In this document: positions 1 to 7,783 of the stretch, in pieces
Layout of the letters: every line of letters starts with the position of its first letter
Position numbering within the stretch: the stretch's first letter is position 1
NCBI RefSeq assembly: GCF_000374565.1
Contig: NZ_KB894685.1
Location: 472,221-536,220 of the forward strand
Length of the DNA stretch: 64,000 nt
Reading direction: 5' to 3'
Source of the DNA: Siminovitchia fordii DSM 16014 = CIP 108821
GTDB taxonomy: Bacteria > Bacillota > Bacilli > Bacillales > Bacillaceae_C
Made by a program: the position numbers and the translations under genes
The notes under the pieces: model-generated
Database searches by the model: none
The model's input: the letters and a program-made list of their open reading frames with translations, nothing else
What the model was told of the DNA's origin: nothing

Positions 1-824
1 TCGGGCATAAATTTGAAGTTCATTCCCCAGAGCGCACCTAATACAGTAATCGGTGTGACAAGAACTGTAAATACGGTCAAAGCCTTAATAATTTCATTTC
101 CTCGATATGTATAGACATTCATGTTAATATTCAATAGCGTTTCAATCTGGTTGTCGTAATGATAGAGAAGTTTCATTGTTCTTTCCACACGGATGACCAC
201 TTTCCGGTAAGCATCCATCTCTTCCACTTTGTCCAAATATGCCTCCTGCATGGCCAGAAGCATTTCTTCAACTGGTATTGTAAGCTGTTTTAAAAATAAC
301 ATCTCCGAGCGGCATTCAAAGATTTCTTCCAGCATATTGCCGTGACTCCGTTCTCTGATCACTTTTTCAAGTCTTAACAGTTTTTCTTCAAAATCATCTA
401 TACCATCAAGGAAATTTTTTAGTACTTCCCCTATCGTCAGGAGAAAGCCCTCGATCGCATTATCACATTTTTGAAATTGCTCCAACAATACCTCTTTACC
501 ATAGTCAAAAATAGAATCTATATCCAGGTCAAATGTAATTAAAGTATCTTTTGATATATAAAAGTGTAGTAATTCGTAGGAATCTGCATTTTCAGGATTA
601 CATAGGTAATTCAACGAGCCGACAAGTGCTGTGCTTCCACCCTTTTCCACCGGCAAGATCTTTAATGAAGTCGATTGAATATTTTTGGCATTTTTCACCC
701 AAAGGCCAAATTCCGCAGACTTGTCTTGTAGTCGTTCAATTTCATCCTCATCTTCAAAATCCAAGTCTATCCATGTCCACCCGTGTTGAAAATAATGAGC
801 TGTTTTCTTTTCTTCGATTACCAT
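1..824 (-). CDS. CorA family magnesium/divalent cation transporter, C-terminus cut by window edge
   Basis: An ATG at 824 opens an uninterrupted frame of about 274 codons that runs off the left edge. The frame is acidic and helical for its first 230 residues, as in the cytoplasmic funnel of CorA channels, and then enters a hydrophobic segment. Near residue 267 it carries the Gly-Met-Asn (GMN) signature of the CorA selectivity filter, preceded by the usual YRGNE and T-x-L-G-A-L-W-G-type context. Only the first membrane helix and the filter are inside the window; the second helix and the basic C-terminus are missing. A purine-rich AGGGGT lies just upstream of the start. The family forms homopentameric Mg2+ (or Co2+/Ni2+) channels in the membrane. 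It is divergent from the TrkA-C gene at 950, with about 125 bp between them. Confidence 0.88.
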   Translation of the reverse strand, partial: MVIEEKKTAHYFQHGWTWIDLDFEDEDEIERLQDKSAEFGLWVKNAKNIQSTSLKILPVEKGGSTALVGSLNYLCNPENADSYELLHFYISKDTLITFDLDIDSIFDYGKEVLLEQFQKCDNAIEGFLLTIGEVLKNFLDGIDDFEEKLLRLEKVIRERSHGNMLEEIFECRSEMLFLKQLTIPVEEMLLAMQEAYLDKVEEMDAYRKVVIRVERTMKLLYHYDNQIETLLNINMNVYTYRGNEIIKALTVFTVLVTPITVLGALWGMNFKFMP

Positions 825-949
825 TCACTTTACCCCTATTCTGTTTTAATCATTTTTGTATTCCCTTTTAGCGCTAAATTATTCGTTATAAAGAGAGATA
901 GTTTAAAGCAATCAACAACAGGGAATTTTTTCAAAACGGGGGTGATTTG

Positions 950-1651
950 ATGGAATTGCTTTTAATGCTTGGTTATTTCATTTTTGTTGCAGTCATTATT
1001 GAGATTTCCTCTACCTTGTTGGTGATCACCGGTTTGAAAAGAAAAGTTGCCAGATATCAGGTAATCTCTATGTTGACTAACACAGGTTTCACCACAGATG
1101 AAGCAAGATTGATCCTGGAACACCCTGTTCGCAGAAAAATCAGTGGATTCCTTATATTGTTTGGAGCATTTTCCCTCGCAGTCATCATTTCCATTCTCAG
1201 CTCCTATTTATCGGATGATATACATTTTAAACAATTGGGATTAATCCTGTGTATTGTTGGCATCACTTTATGTTTATTGAAGACGGGTCCAATTCGGAGA
1301 TTTTTAAAAGAAAAACTCAATGATTCCCTCCAAGATCAATACCAACTTGACGAACTTCCTATACGGGAGGCACTTTATATGAATAAGAGCGACTTGCTGA
1401 TTGATATCCCTCTTTCAGAAGAATCTCACTATGTTAATAAAAGATGGATAGATGTGTGGGACGATGACGAAGACATAAAGCTACTTTTTATCAGAAGAGG
1501 GGAAGAGGTCATCCGGCTTCATTTGGATGAAGAGCAATTGCATGAAGGAGACCTCCTGTTTGTCCTGGGGGATGAAAAAACTATTAAATATAAGTTCAGA
1601 AACGAACTTCACAGAAAAGAAAAAAACAATCATGGTATTTCAGGGTCTTAA
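950..1651 (+). CDS. Membrane protein with C-terminal TrkA-C (RCK_C) domain
   Basis: The protein has about 233 residues. Three hydrophobic segments (roughly residues 3-28, 64-88 and 95-113) are followed by a soluble domain from about residue 145. That domain has the TrkA-C pattern of short beta strands ending in an E-G-D-L-L-F-V-L-G-type turn. TrkA-C domains bind ligands such as c-di-AMP and gate ion channels or antiporters, so this may be a small c-di-AMP-responsive ion transport component; the ligand is inferred. An ATG at 950 is preferred over the in-frame TTG at 947 because of the GGGGGTG Shine-Dalgarno just upstream. The gene ends tail-to-tail with cvfB, overlapping it by 4 bp. I do not recognise a named orthologue. 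Confidence 0.75.
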   Translation: MELLLMLGYFIFVAVIIEISSTLLVITGLKRKVARYQVISMLTNTGFTTDEARLILEHPVRRKISGFLILFGAFSLAVIISILSSYLSDDIHFKQLGLILCIVGITLCLLKTGPIRRFLKEKLNDSLQDQYQLDELPIREALYMNKSDLLIDIPLSEESHYVNKRWIDVWDDDEDIKLLFIRRGEEVIRLHLDEEQLHEGDLLFVLGDEKTIKYKFRNELHRKEKNNHGISGS

Positions 1652-2517
1652 CGATTCTCTTTTTCGGTTAAATGAGTCCAGCCATCCTTTTGGATAACCT
1701 TCCCCTCTTTCATTAGCTTGCCCAACGCACGTTTGAAGGATCCTTTGCTCATTTGAAACCTTCCTTTTATATCTTCCGGCAAGCTTTTATCCCAGTATGG
1801 CATATTTCCGCCGCGGCTGACCAGGTAGCTGTATATCCTTTCCGCATCCTCATCAATGGCTTCGTGAGCCCTCGGAAGAAGCGATATGTTGATTGATCCA
1901 TCTTCTTTGACACCAATCACCCTCCCTTCCACCAATTGGCCGAGACGGGGCTCTTTTACTCTTTCCGAACGATGGATAAAACCAAGATACCCCTCTTCAG
2001 TCATAATATTTGTTCCTTCGAGAAGAAGGCGGTAAACCGTTCCTTTTACATTTCTATTTAATAGTTTCTTTTCGGCGGAGATTGCCAGCCTTCGGAAATC
2101 TTCTTCGGTTCCGAGCTTTCCAAAGAGCCTGTTTTTTTTATCTGTTTTCAAAGAGCAATAAAGCTTGTCACCCTTTGCGGGCCACAGCCTGGACAATTCG
2201 GGTAAATCATCTTTAGAAACAAGGACGTCTTTTGATAAACCGATATGTATGAAAACACCCAAATTCTCTTTGACTTCCACTACTTCTGCCCAACCGAAAT
2301 GCCCTTTCCTAATTTCAGGAATTGTTAATGTCGCAGCTAGTCTTCCTTCGTGGTCCTGATATAAAAAGACGGTCTGTTCCTGATGAGGGTCGAAATTATC
2401 TGGAACTTCTGTATGATGAAGCAAGACATCCTCTTCCCCATCAGTCAAAAAATATCCAAACGGCACTTCGCGTGCTCCAAATAATTGAACAACCGTCCCA
2501 GCTTCCAATCTTGACAT
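1648..2517 (-). CDS. cvfB: CvfB/YitL family S1-like RNA-binding protein
   Basis: About 289 residues, close to B. subtilis YitL and staphylococcal CvfB (conserved virulence factor B). The family has three S1-like OB folds followed by a winged-helix domain and binds RNA with a preference for U-rich stretches. The order is visible here: OB folds occupy roughly residues 1-210, including the segment with F-I-H-I-G-L-S that is typical of S1 repeats. The C-terminal winged helix contains R-G-G-N-M-P-Y-W-D-K-S and ends in a basic helix-turn-helix-like segment. The start at 2517 is chosen because AAGGAAGG lies 8 nt upstream; the longer reading from 2547 lacks such a site. The gene stands alone between a convergent neighbour and a stress gene. 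Confidence 0.88.
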   Translation of the reverse strand: MSRLEAGTVVQLFGAREVPFGYFLTDGEEDVLLHHTEVPDNFDPHQEQTVFLYQDHEGRLAATLTIPEIRKGHFGWAEVVEVKENLGVFIHIGLSKDVLVSKDDLPELSRLWPAKGDKLYCSLKTDKKNRLFGKLGTEEDFRRLAISAEKKLLNRNVKGTVYRLLLEGTNIMTEEGYLGFIHRSERVKEPRLGQLVEGRVIGVKEDGSINISLLPRAHEAIDEDAERIYSYLVSRGGNMPYWDKSLPEDIKGRFQMSKGSFKRALGKLMKEGKVIQKDGWTHLTEKENR

Positions 2518-2612
2518 TTGATCTACCTTCCTTCGAATAATAACCATTTACAATAATGCCCATTATACCACTTCACTATTCGAAAAGCCCGATCGCTCCC
2601 TTCTTACAGAAA

Positions 2613-2637
2613 ATCTTCCGCCATTCAGACGGAAGAT
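2613..2637 (-). terminator. Rho-independent terminator after the stress protein gene
   Basis: The arms ATCTTCCG and CGGAAGAT form a perfect 8-bp stem around a 9-nt loop. On the minus strand it is followed by a short T-rich run. It lies about 20 bp past the stop of the 2657-3109 gene. Confidence 0.65.
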
Positions 2638-2656
2638 AATTTTAAACATATTTTCT

Positions 2657-3109
2657 TTAAGGTAAGATTTCCCTTTTGGCTTTGTCAACAAGTACAAGTA
2701 TTTTTCCTTCCTTCACTTCATCATGATACCGGTGTGCATCGTCCTCAGGTATTCCCATTCCGATCAAAGCACCGGCCAGCCCTCCTACTCCCGCTCCTGC
2801 TGCAGCTCCTGACAAACCTGCCACAATCGGCCCGGCTGCAATTACCGGTCCAATTCCCGGGATCGCTAATGTACCAAGCCCAGCAAGCACTCCTCCCAAG
2901 CCTCCAAGTACACCGCCGGTCGCAGCACCGGTTGCAGCACCTTCAGGAGCTTTTGTATCTGTTTCGTGAGTAATGTGATCCACTTCTTGCCTGTTTTTAC
3001 TAATAACAGAAATATCATCCTGGTTGTAGCCATCCCGTTTTAACTGCTCGATTGCACTTACCGCTTCCTGTTCCGTATCATAGGCACCTACCACATATTT
3101 TTCTTCCAT
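2657..3109 (-). CDS. General stress protein with YflT-like N-terminus and glycine-zipper
   Basis: The protein has 150 residues. Residues 1-50 match the heat-induced stress protein YflT / GSP17M domain (V-V-G-x-Y-D-T-E-x-E-A near the start, then an I-x-x-L-x-x-x-G-Y segment). The middle (about 58-125) is a long Gly/Ala-rich stretch of repeated G-x-x-x-G zippers that could enter or associate with a membrane. The C-terminus is short and charged. Members belong to the SigmaB general stress regulon in Bacillus, but their molecular function is not known. The start has an AGGAGG site 8 nt upstream. A SigmaB-type promoter lies about 40 bp upstream, which supports stress control. It is monocistronic, with its own terminator. 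Confidence 0.85.
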   Translation of the reverse strand: MEEKYVVGAYDTEQEAVSAIEQLKRDGYNQDDISVISKNRQEVDHITHETDTKAPEGAATGAATGGVLGGLGGVLAGLGTLAIPGIGPVIAAGPIVAGLSGAAAGAGVGGLAGALIGMGIPEDDAHRYHDEVKEGKILVLVDKAKREILP

Positions 3110-3146
3110 GGGAAAATCCTCCTTCTATTCTTTTTATACTATTGGA

Positions 3147-3171
3147 TTACCCCTGGGAAATGATTGTAAAC
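3147..3171 (-). promoter_or_regulatory. SigmaB-type promoter for the YflT-like stress gene
   Basis: On the minus strand GTTTAC (-35) is followed after exactly 13 nt by GGGTAA (-10). This agrees with the SigmaB consensus GTTTAA-N12-15-GGGTAT. It sits about 38 bp upstream of the start codon of a gene whose family is normally SigmaB-dependent. Confidence 0.75.
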
Positions 3172-3366
3172 ACCGTTTAGAGGTCTTGCACTATGAAGCC
3201 TTGCCTATCTGGTATATTCGCATGTCCCACCCCCTTCGTTCACAACCAACAAATTGTGAATTTTATAACCTTTTACTCTATTAAAAATGTGACAAATATG
3301 TTAACATATATATCGAAATATCAATATTCATGTAGAAACTTGAGTAATGAACATAATATCCGAACG

Positions 3367-3453
3367 GTTGGCACTTGGCAGCGGACCTGTTAAAGACTAA
3401 CCACCGCAAATCGCCTTATCTCCTGGAAAGGCTTTATTTCGCGGTGGTTTTTT
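3367..3453 (+). promoter_or_regulatory. Leader RNA copy 1: conserved hairpin plus terminator (candidate riboswitch or antiterminator target)
   Basis: Positions 3367-3410 are repeated at 5308-5351 with 42 of 44 bases identical. The RNA can fold into an outer 5-bp helix (GTTGG 3367-3371 with CTAAC 3397-3401), a 3x3 internal loop (CAC/AGA), an inner 7-bp helix (3375-3381 with 3387-3393) and a CGGAC loop. The 3' end of this hairpin shares bases 3399-3401 with the first arm of a terminator (AACCACCGC 3399-3407 with GCGGTGGTT 3441-3449), which is followed by T residues. It lies 140 bp upstream of the OFA antiporter gene, so transcription into the operon is probably attenuated. The ligand or protein is unknown; formate, oxalate, molybdate or a folate-linked signal are guesses from context. 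Confidence 0.7.
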
Positions 3454-3591
3454 GTTTGGTAGACTTTATAAATGAGCGTATTGCACCTAAAGTCGTATTA
3501 TGTAATAACTCATTCCTTCATAATTTTGATATTTCATCTATGTTAACGATTTCATTTATCCGGGTACTATTTCATTAAGGGGGTAAAAACA

Positions 3592-4860
3592 ATGGAGAAA
3601 CTGAAAAACAGGTGGCTGATTGTTGTTTCCGCGGTTGGCATACATATTTCAATTGGATCAGTCTACGCATGGAGCAACTTTACCAACCCGCTGATGGAGG
3701 AATTCAATTGGACTGCCAGCCAGGTGCAGTTGACATTCAGTCTCGCTATTTTGTTCTTGGGGCTTTCAGCAGCCTTTTTAGGACATTTTGTTGAAAAACA
3801 CGGTCCGCGCAAAGCTGGTCTCCTCTCTTCTATCTTTTTCGGCATTGGTGTTTTTTGTTCAGGATTCGCAGTAAAAATGGGGTCCTTACCATTGCTCTAC
3901 ATATCGTATGGGGTAATTGGCGGAATAGGTTTGGGTGTCGGCTACATAGCCCCTGTCTCGACACTTGTCAAATGGTTTCCTGACAGAAGAGGTATGGCTA
4001 CCGGCATGGCTATTATGGGATTCGGATTTGCGGCAGCCATCAGCAGTCCTGTCATGGATTTCCTTATAAAGACTGTAGGGATCGCCAATACTTTCTTTAT
4101 TTTGGGAGCAATCTATTTCATTATTATGACTTCATCCTCCCTTTATCTAGCAAAACCGCCTGAAGGCTGGATGCCCAAAGGCTTCAAGGAAAAAGTGGAA
4201 TCAGGGAAAGTATCAGCAGACCTGTCCCAGCTAACAGCAAATGAAGCGATAAAAACCCCTCGGTTTTATTATTTATGGATCATGCTGTTTATTAACGTAA
4301 CTTGCGGTATTGCCATTTTATCCGCGGCTAGTCCGCTGGCTCAGGAAAGCATTGGTCTTTCATCCATCGAAGCTGCTGCATTGGTTGGAGTGCTCGGCAT
4401 CTTTAATGGACTCGGGCGAATAGGCTGGGCAACCGCCTCCGACTATATTGGCCGCCCTAACACTTATACAGTTTTCTTTATTATCCAAATCGCTTTATTT
4501 GCCCTTCTTCCATTCACAAGCGTATCTATATTGTTCCAAATCATGCTTGCTGTCATCCTGACGTGCTACGGAGGAGGCTTTTCCTGTATTCCCGCCTATA
4601 TCGGAGACATTTTTGGGACAAAACAATTGGGCGCCATCCACGGTTATGTATTGACAGCGTGGTCCGCCGCTGGTGTAGCAGGGCCCATGTTTGCGGCAAA
4701 AATCAAGGATGTGACCGGAAGCTATGGAAACAGCCTGCTATTCTTTGCAGCCTTCTTTGTTGTCGCTTTTGCCGTTTCACTTATTATCCGGCTTGACATT
4801 AATAAGCTTAAAAAGGCAAAAGCTTCCGAAGGCAGCCGAAAAGACTTCGTAACCAATTAA
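3592..4860 (+). CDS. OFA family (oxalate/formate antiporter-like) MFS transporter
   Basis: The protein has 422 residues and 12 predicted membrane helices. The N-terminus is typical of the OFA branch of the major facilitator superfamily: a W-x-x-V-x-x-x-G-x-x-I-x-x-x-G-S-V-Y-A-W-S segment at about residues 8-28 and P-R-x-A-G-L near residue 80. It also has the D-R-R-G-M-A-T-G loop between helices 4 and 5, and Gly-rich transmembrane segments such as G-G-I-G-L-G-x-G-Y. OFA transporters exchange oxalate, formate or other small carboxylates. It is followed after 34 bp by the DUF2294 gene and then the formate dehydrogenase module. This supports formate or oxalate as substrate, although the substrate cannot be read from sequence alone. 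A GGGGG Shine-Dalgarno precedes the ATG, and leader RNA copy 1 lies upstream. Confidence 0.85.
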   Translation: MEKLKNRWLIVVSAVGIHISIGSVYAWSNFTNPLMEEFNWTASQVQLTFSLAILFLGLSAAFLGHFVEKHGPRKAGLLSSIFFGIGVFCSGFAVKMGSLPLLYISYGVIGGIGLGVGYIAPVSTLVKWFPDRRGMATGMAIMGFGFAAAISSPVMDFLIKTVGIANTFFILGAIYFIIMTSSSLYLAKPPEGWMPKGFKEKVESGKVSADLSQLTANEAIKTPRFYYLWIMLFINVTCGIAILSAASPLAQESIGLSSIEAAALVGVLGIFNGLGRIGWATASDYIGRPNTYTVFFIIQIALFALLPFTSVSILFQIMLAVILTCYGGGFSCIPAYIGDIFGTKQLGAIHGYVLTAWSAAGVAGPMFAAKIKDVTGSYGNSLLFFAAFFVVAFAVSLIIRLDINKLKKAKASEGSRKDFVTN

Positions 4861-4927
4861 ACTGGTATTTGAGATATCCTGTAAACATGGTAGAATGGTA
4901 GTAAGCATCAGGACAAGAGGTTGTTGG

Positions 4928-5293
4928 ATGATGAGAAATTATGAGGCAGAGTTCAGTAATTTAGTAAGATCTTTTCGAAAACGCCATATGGGTAAAGGGC
5001 CCAGCAAAATAAAGACAACTTTTTGCAAAAACTGGGCGATTTGCGAAATGGAAGGCAATTTATCGCCAGTCGAGAAATTTATCGCAAGCGCAGAAGATGG
5101 AAAACAGATGGTCCGGGCTGCCAGGACTGAGATGGTGAAAGAGATGTACCGAAAAAACCATCCTATCGAAATGGAAGAACTGCTTGGCGCAAAGTTCCTT
5201 GATCTGTTTGTTGATATAGACATCGAAAAAGACTTGGGAATGTCGATTTTCATCTTTGACCAGAACCTGGAAGAGAAATTCAATACTAAATAA
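4928..5293 (+). CDS. DUF2294 domain protein (YrhF-like)
   Basis: About 122 residues, soluble, with no membrane segment. It matches the DUF2294 family, in which B. subtilis YrhF sits beside the formate dehydrogenase gene yrhE and the formate transporter gene yrhG. Visible features are a G-K-G-P-x-x-I-x-T segment near residue 23, a central V-R-x-A-R-T-E-M-V motif, and a C-terminal L-x-D-x-D-I-E-K-D-x-G-M-S-I-F-I-F strand region. Its biochemical role is unknown. Its repeated position next to formate genes in different Bacilli suggests a helper role in formate metabolism or sensing. ATG 4928 is chosen over the longer reading from 4895 because GAGG lies 7 nt upstream. Leader RNA copy 2 begins 14 bp after its stop. 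Confidence 0.8.
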   Translation: MMRNYEAEFSNLVRSFRKRHMGKGPSKIKTTFCKNWAICEMEGNLSPVEKFIASAEDGKQMVRAARTEMVKEMYRKNHPIEMEELLGAKFLDLFVDIDIEKDLGMSIFIFDQNLEEKFNTK

Positions 5294-5307
5294 TAAGCCA
5301 TCAGTGA

Positions 5308-5388
5308 GTTGGCACTTGGCAGCGAACCTGCTAAAGACTAACCACCGCAAAGAAATGCCCATTTCAGGCATTTTTGCGGTGGTTTTTT
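5308..5388 (+). promoter_or_regulatory. Leader RNA copy 2: same hairpin plus terminator, inside the formate operon
   Basis: This is the near-identical partner of 3367-3410. Of the two differences, one is in the hairpin loop (G to A). The other changes a G.U pair to a G-C pair in the inner helix (5316-5322 with 5328-5334), so the fold is preserved. The terminator here is longer: AACCACCGCAAA (5340-5351) pairs over 12 bp with 5373-5384. An extra inner stem (5353-5359 with 5368-5374) lies inside it, and six T residues follow. The apical terminator sequence is unrelated to copy 1 although the pairing is kept, as expected for selection on structure. It sits between the DUF2294 gene and fdhF, so it can act as an internal attenuator for fdhF-fdhD. 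Confidence 0.72.
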
Positions 5389-5419
5389 ATGTATAAATAA
5401 TAGAAAGGAAGAATTGAAA

Positions 5420-7771
5420 ATGGGAAAAACAAAACACGACGGCCCTATCAAATTGCCGAAAAAACCTGATCCCAAACATTGGGTAAGTCCAGTGCCATTC
5501 GGGCTCGGCAAAGTCAAACCGAAGCATATCCGGGACACGATGAAAGTAGTGCTTGAAAACAGCGATAATCTGCCTTATGCATACCGAATCCTGACACAGG
5601 GAGTGTGCGATGGCTGTGCACTGGGAGTATCCGGTCTGTATGACCAGACCTTGGCCGGTCCGCATCTATGCACTACCCGGTTAAATGTACTGCGGTTAAA
5701 CACGATGCCCGCCATAAAAGAGGAAGTTCTTCATTCGGATATTAAAGAACTAAGAAAGTTGGGAAGCACTGAATTAAGGAAACTGGGCCGGATTCCCTAT
5801 CCGCTCTCACGAAAGCCGGGAGAAAATAGATTCCGCAGAATATCATGGGATGAGGCGCTTGATTCAATTGCAAAAAAGGTTAAGTCCATCGACCCAAAAC
5901 AAATGGCAATGTTTTTAACAGCACGGGGAATTACGAACGAAGTATATTATACAGCCGGTAAGTTTGCCCGGTTCATAGGCACAAATAATATTGACAATGC
6001 ATCAAGAATCTGCCACTCGCCCAGTAAGACTGCTTTAAAAAGATCACTTGGAATCGGAGCATCCAGCTGCAACTATAAGGACTGGATTGGTACTGATGTT
6101 CTGATTTTCTGGGGATCTGTTGCTGCCAATAACCAACCTGTTTCAACCAAATATATGTATGCCGCGAAAAGAAAAGGTACAAAAATCATATGCATTAATC
6201 CATACAAAGAACCGGCTATGGAGGGTTATTGGGTACCTTCAATAGCAGAATCCGCACTCTTCGGAACTAAAATAGCCGATGATGTTTATCAAGTGAATAT
6301 CGGAGGGGATATCGCCTTTATGAATGGCATCATGAAGCATTGGTTTGAAATGGAGGACAACACGCCAGGATCAGCGATAGATCATGATTTTGTAAGCAAG
6401 CATGCCAACGGCTTTGAAGATTTGAAGGCACACGTACAGAAACAGAGCTGGGAGCAGCTTGAAAAATCATCCGGAATCAAAAAAGAAAGAATGCTTGAAT
6501 TCGCGGAACTACTCGCCAAATCCAAAAGTGGCGTATTTGTCTGGTCCATGGGTTTGACCCAGCACCGATTTGGAACTGATAATATTTCTCAGGTGGCCAA
6601 CTTGGCAATCTTAAGAGGGTTCATTGGAAGGAAACATTGTGGAGTAATGCCGATTAGAGGGCACTCCGGTGTCCAAGGTTCAGGCGAAATGGGAGCCGAT
6701 CCATTTGTTCTTCCCGGAGGAGATTTCGAGCCGGAAAACATTGAGCGAATGGAAAAGGTTTGGGGTTTTGACATCCCTAGATGGCAAGGCGATATTGTTG
6801 GCGTTTCCCTGGAAAATGCAGTACTTCCTGAGGATCATGAGAAAAAATTGAAAGTCTTTTATACTTCAGGTGGAAATTTTCTTGAAACTATGCCTGACCC
6901 GACATTTATGGAAGAATGTCTGAGCAGTGTCGACTTAAGGGTACACCAGGATATTATTCTGAATACATCCACTCTTGTGGATGCCAAAGAGGAAGTCATT
7001 GTCCTGCCTGCACAAACAAGATATGAACAGCGCGGCGGGGGAACATCCACTTCAACTGAACGGATGGTCTATTTTTCTCCTGAGATCAAAGGGCCAAGAA
7101 TAGAAGAAGCGCGTTCCGAATGGGAAATTTACGTAGATTTGGCTTCACGTATTAAACCTGAGAAAAAACATTTAATGAATTTTATAGAGGCGGAACAAAT
7201 AAGAGCTGAAATAGCCGTTGCAAACCCCAATTATGATGGCATCCAACATTTAAAAAACCAGGGAGATGTTTTCCAATGGGGTGGAGCTTGGCTGTGCGAG
7301 GACGGCATATGTCCGACCGAAGACGGAAAAGCCTCCCTTCTGCCAATCGAGCTTCCCGAATTACGCAAGCCTGAAGGCCATTTCTATGTTACGACTAGAC
7401 GGGGCAAACAATTCAATTCGATGATTTACAGCGAGAAGGATCCCTTTAATGCAGCAGATCGATACGATGTCTTAATACATCCCGAAGATGCCAAAGAACA
7501 TGGAATAGTGGAAGGCGATGCCATTGTTGTATACAATCAATATGGGACCTTCCAAGGTAAAGCAAAGTTTGCTGATACACGCAGAGGCAACATTTCCGTA
7601 TACTGGCCTGAAGGGAATGTTTTACTGCAAAAAGGCATCTATGAACAATTCGCTGGAATTCCGGAATATAATATCGGAGTCATTGTTGAAAAAGCAGATA
7701 CGTACAATGCCCGGAAAGACATTAATTATTTGGAAAAGCGAATCGATGATCTCGAACAAGAAATTAGCTAA
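5420..7771 (+). CDS. fdhF: FdhF/YdeP family molybdopterin oxidoreductase (formate dehydrogenase alpha-like, Cys form)
   Basis: The protein has 783 residues and a complete molybdopterin oxidoreductase core. Cys198-His199 in I-C-H-S-P-S aligns with Sec140-His141 of E. coli formate dehydrogenase H, and Arg413 in M-P-I-R-G-H aligns with its catalytic Arg333. The metal-binding and catalytic residues expected for formate oxidation are therefore present in Cys form. A Cys-x2-Cys plus a third Cys in the first 70 residues could hold an Fe-S cluster. The C-terminus (about 650-760) is the MGD-binding domain. The length resembles E. coli YdeP, and the protein lacks the ferredoxin-like N-terminal domains of B. 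subtilis YrhE/YjgC (about 980 residues), so its electron acceptor is unclear. ATG 5420 is preferred to TTG 5414 because of AAGGAAG 8-9 nt upstream. Confidence 0.88.
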   Translation: MGKTKHDGPIKLPKKPDPKHWVSPVPFGLGKVKPKHIRDTMKVVLENSDNLPYAYRILTQGVCDGCALGVSGLYDQTLAGPHLCTTRLNVLRLNTMPAIKEEVLHSDIKELRKLGSTELRKLGRIPYPLSRKPGENRFRRISWDEALDSIAKKVKSIDPKQMAMFLTARGITNEVYYTAGKFARFIGTNNIDNASRICHSPSKTALKRSLGIGASSCNYKDWIGTDVLIFWGSVAANNQPVSTKYMYAAKRKGTKIICINPYKEPAMEGYWVPSIAESALFGTKIADDVYQVNIGGDIAFMNGIMKHWFEMEDNTPGSAIDHDFVSKHANGFEDLKAHVQKQSWEQLEKSSGIKKERMLEFAELLAKSKSGVFVWSMGLTQHRFGTDNISQVANLAILRGFIGRKHCGVMPIRGHSGVQGSGEMGADPFVLPGGDFEPENIERMEKVWGFDIPRWQGDIVGVSLENAVLPEDHEKKLKVFYTSGGNFLETMPDPTFMEECLSSVDLRVHQDIILNTSTLVDAKEEVIVLPAQTRYEQRGGGTSTSTERMVYFSPEIKGPRIEEARSEWEIYVDLASRIKPEKKHLMNFIEAEQIRAEIAVANPNYDGIQHLKNQGDVFQWGGAWLCEDGICPTEDGKASLLPIELPELRKPEGHFYVTTRRGKQFNSMIYSEKDPFNAADRYDVLIHPEDAKEHGIVEGDAIVVYNQYGTFQGKAKFADTRRGNISVYWPEGNVLLQKGIYEQFAGIPEYNIGVIVEKADTYNARKDINYLEKRIDDLEQEIS

Positions 7772-7783
7772 GAAGGTGGTTTA

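Noticed and set aside
551-871. Plus-strand frame opposite the CorA-type gene
   Set aside because: It is the shadow of a clear CorA coding frame on the other strand and lacks a ribosome site.
3270-3320. FNR/CRP-like half site TGTGA upstream of leader copy 1
   Set aside because: Only one half fits; the second half TCACA is absent.
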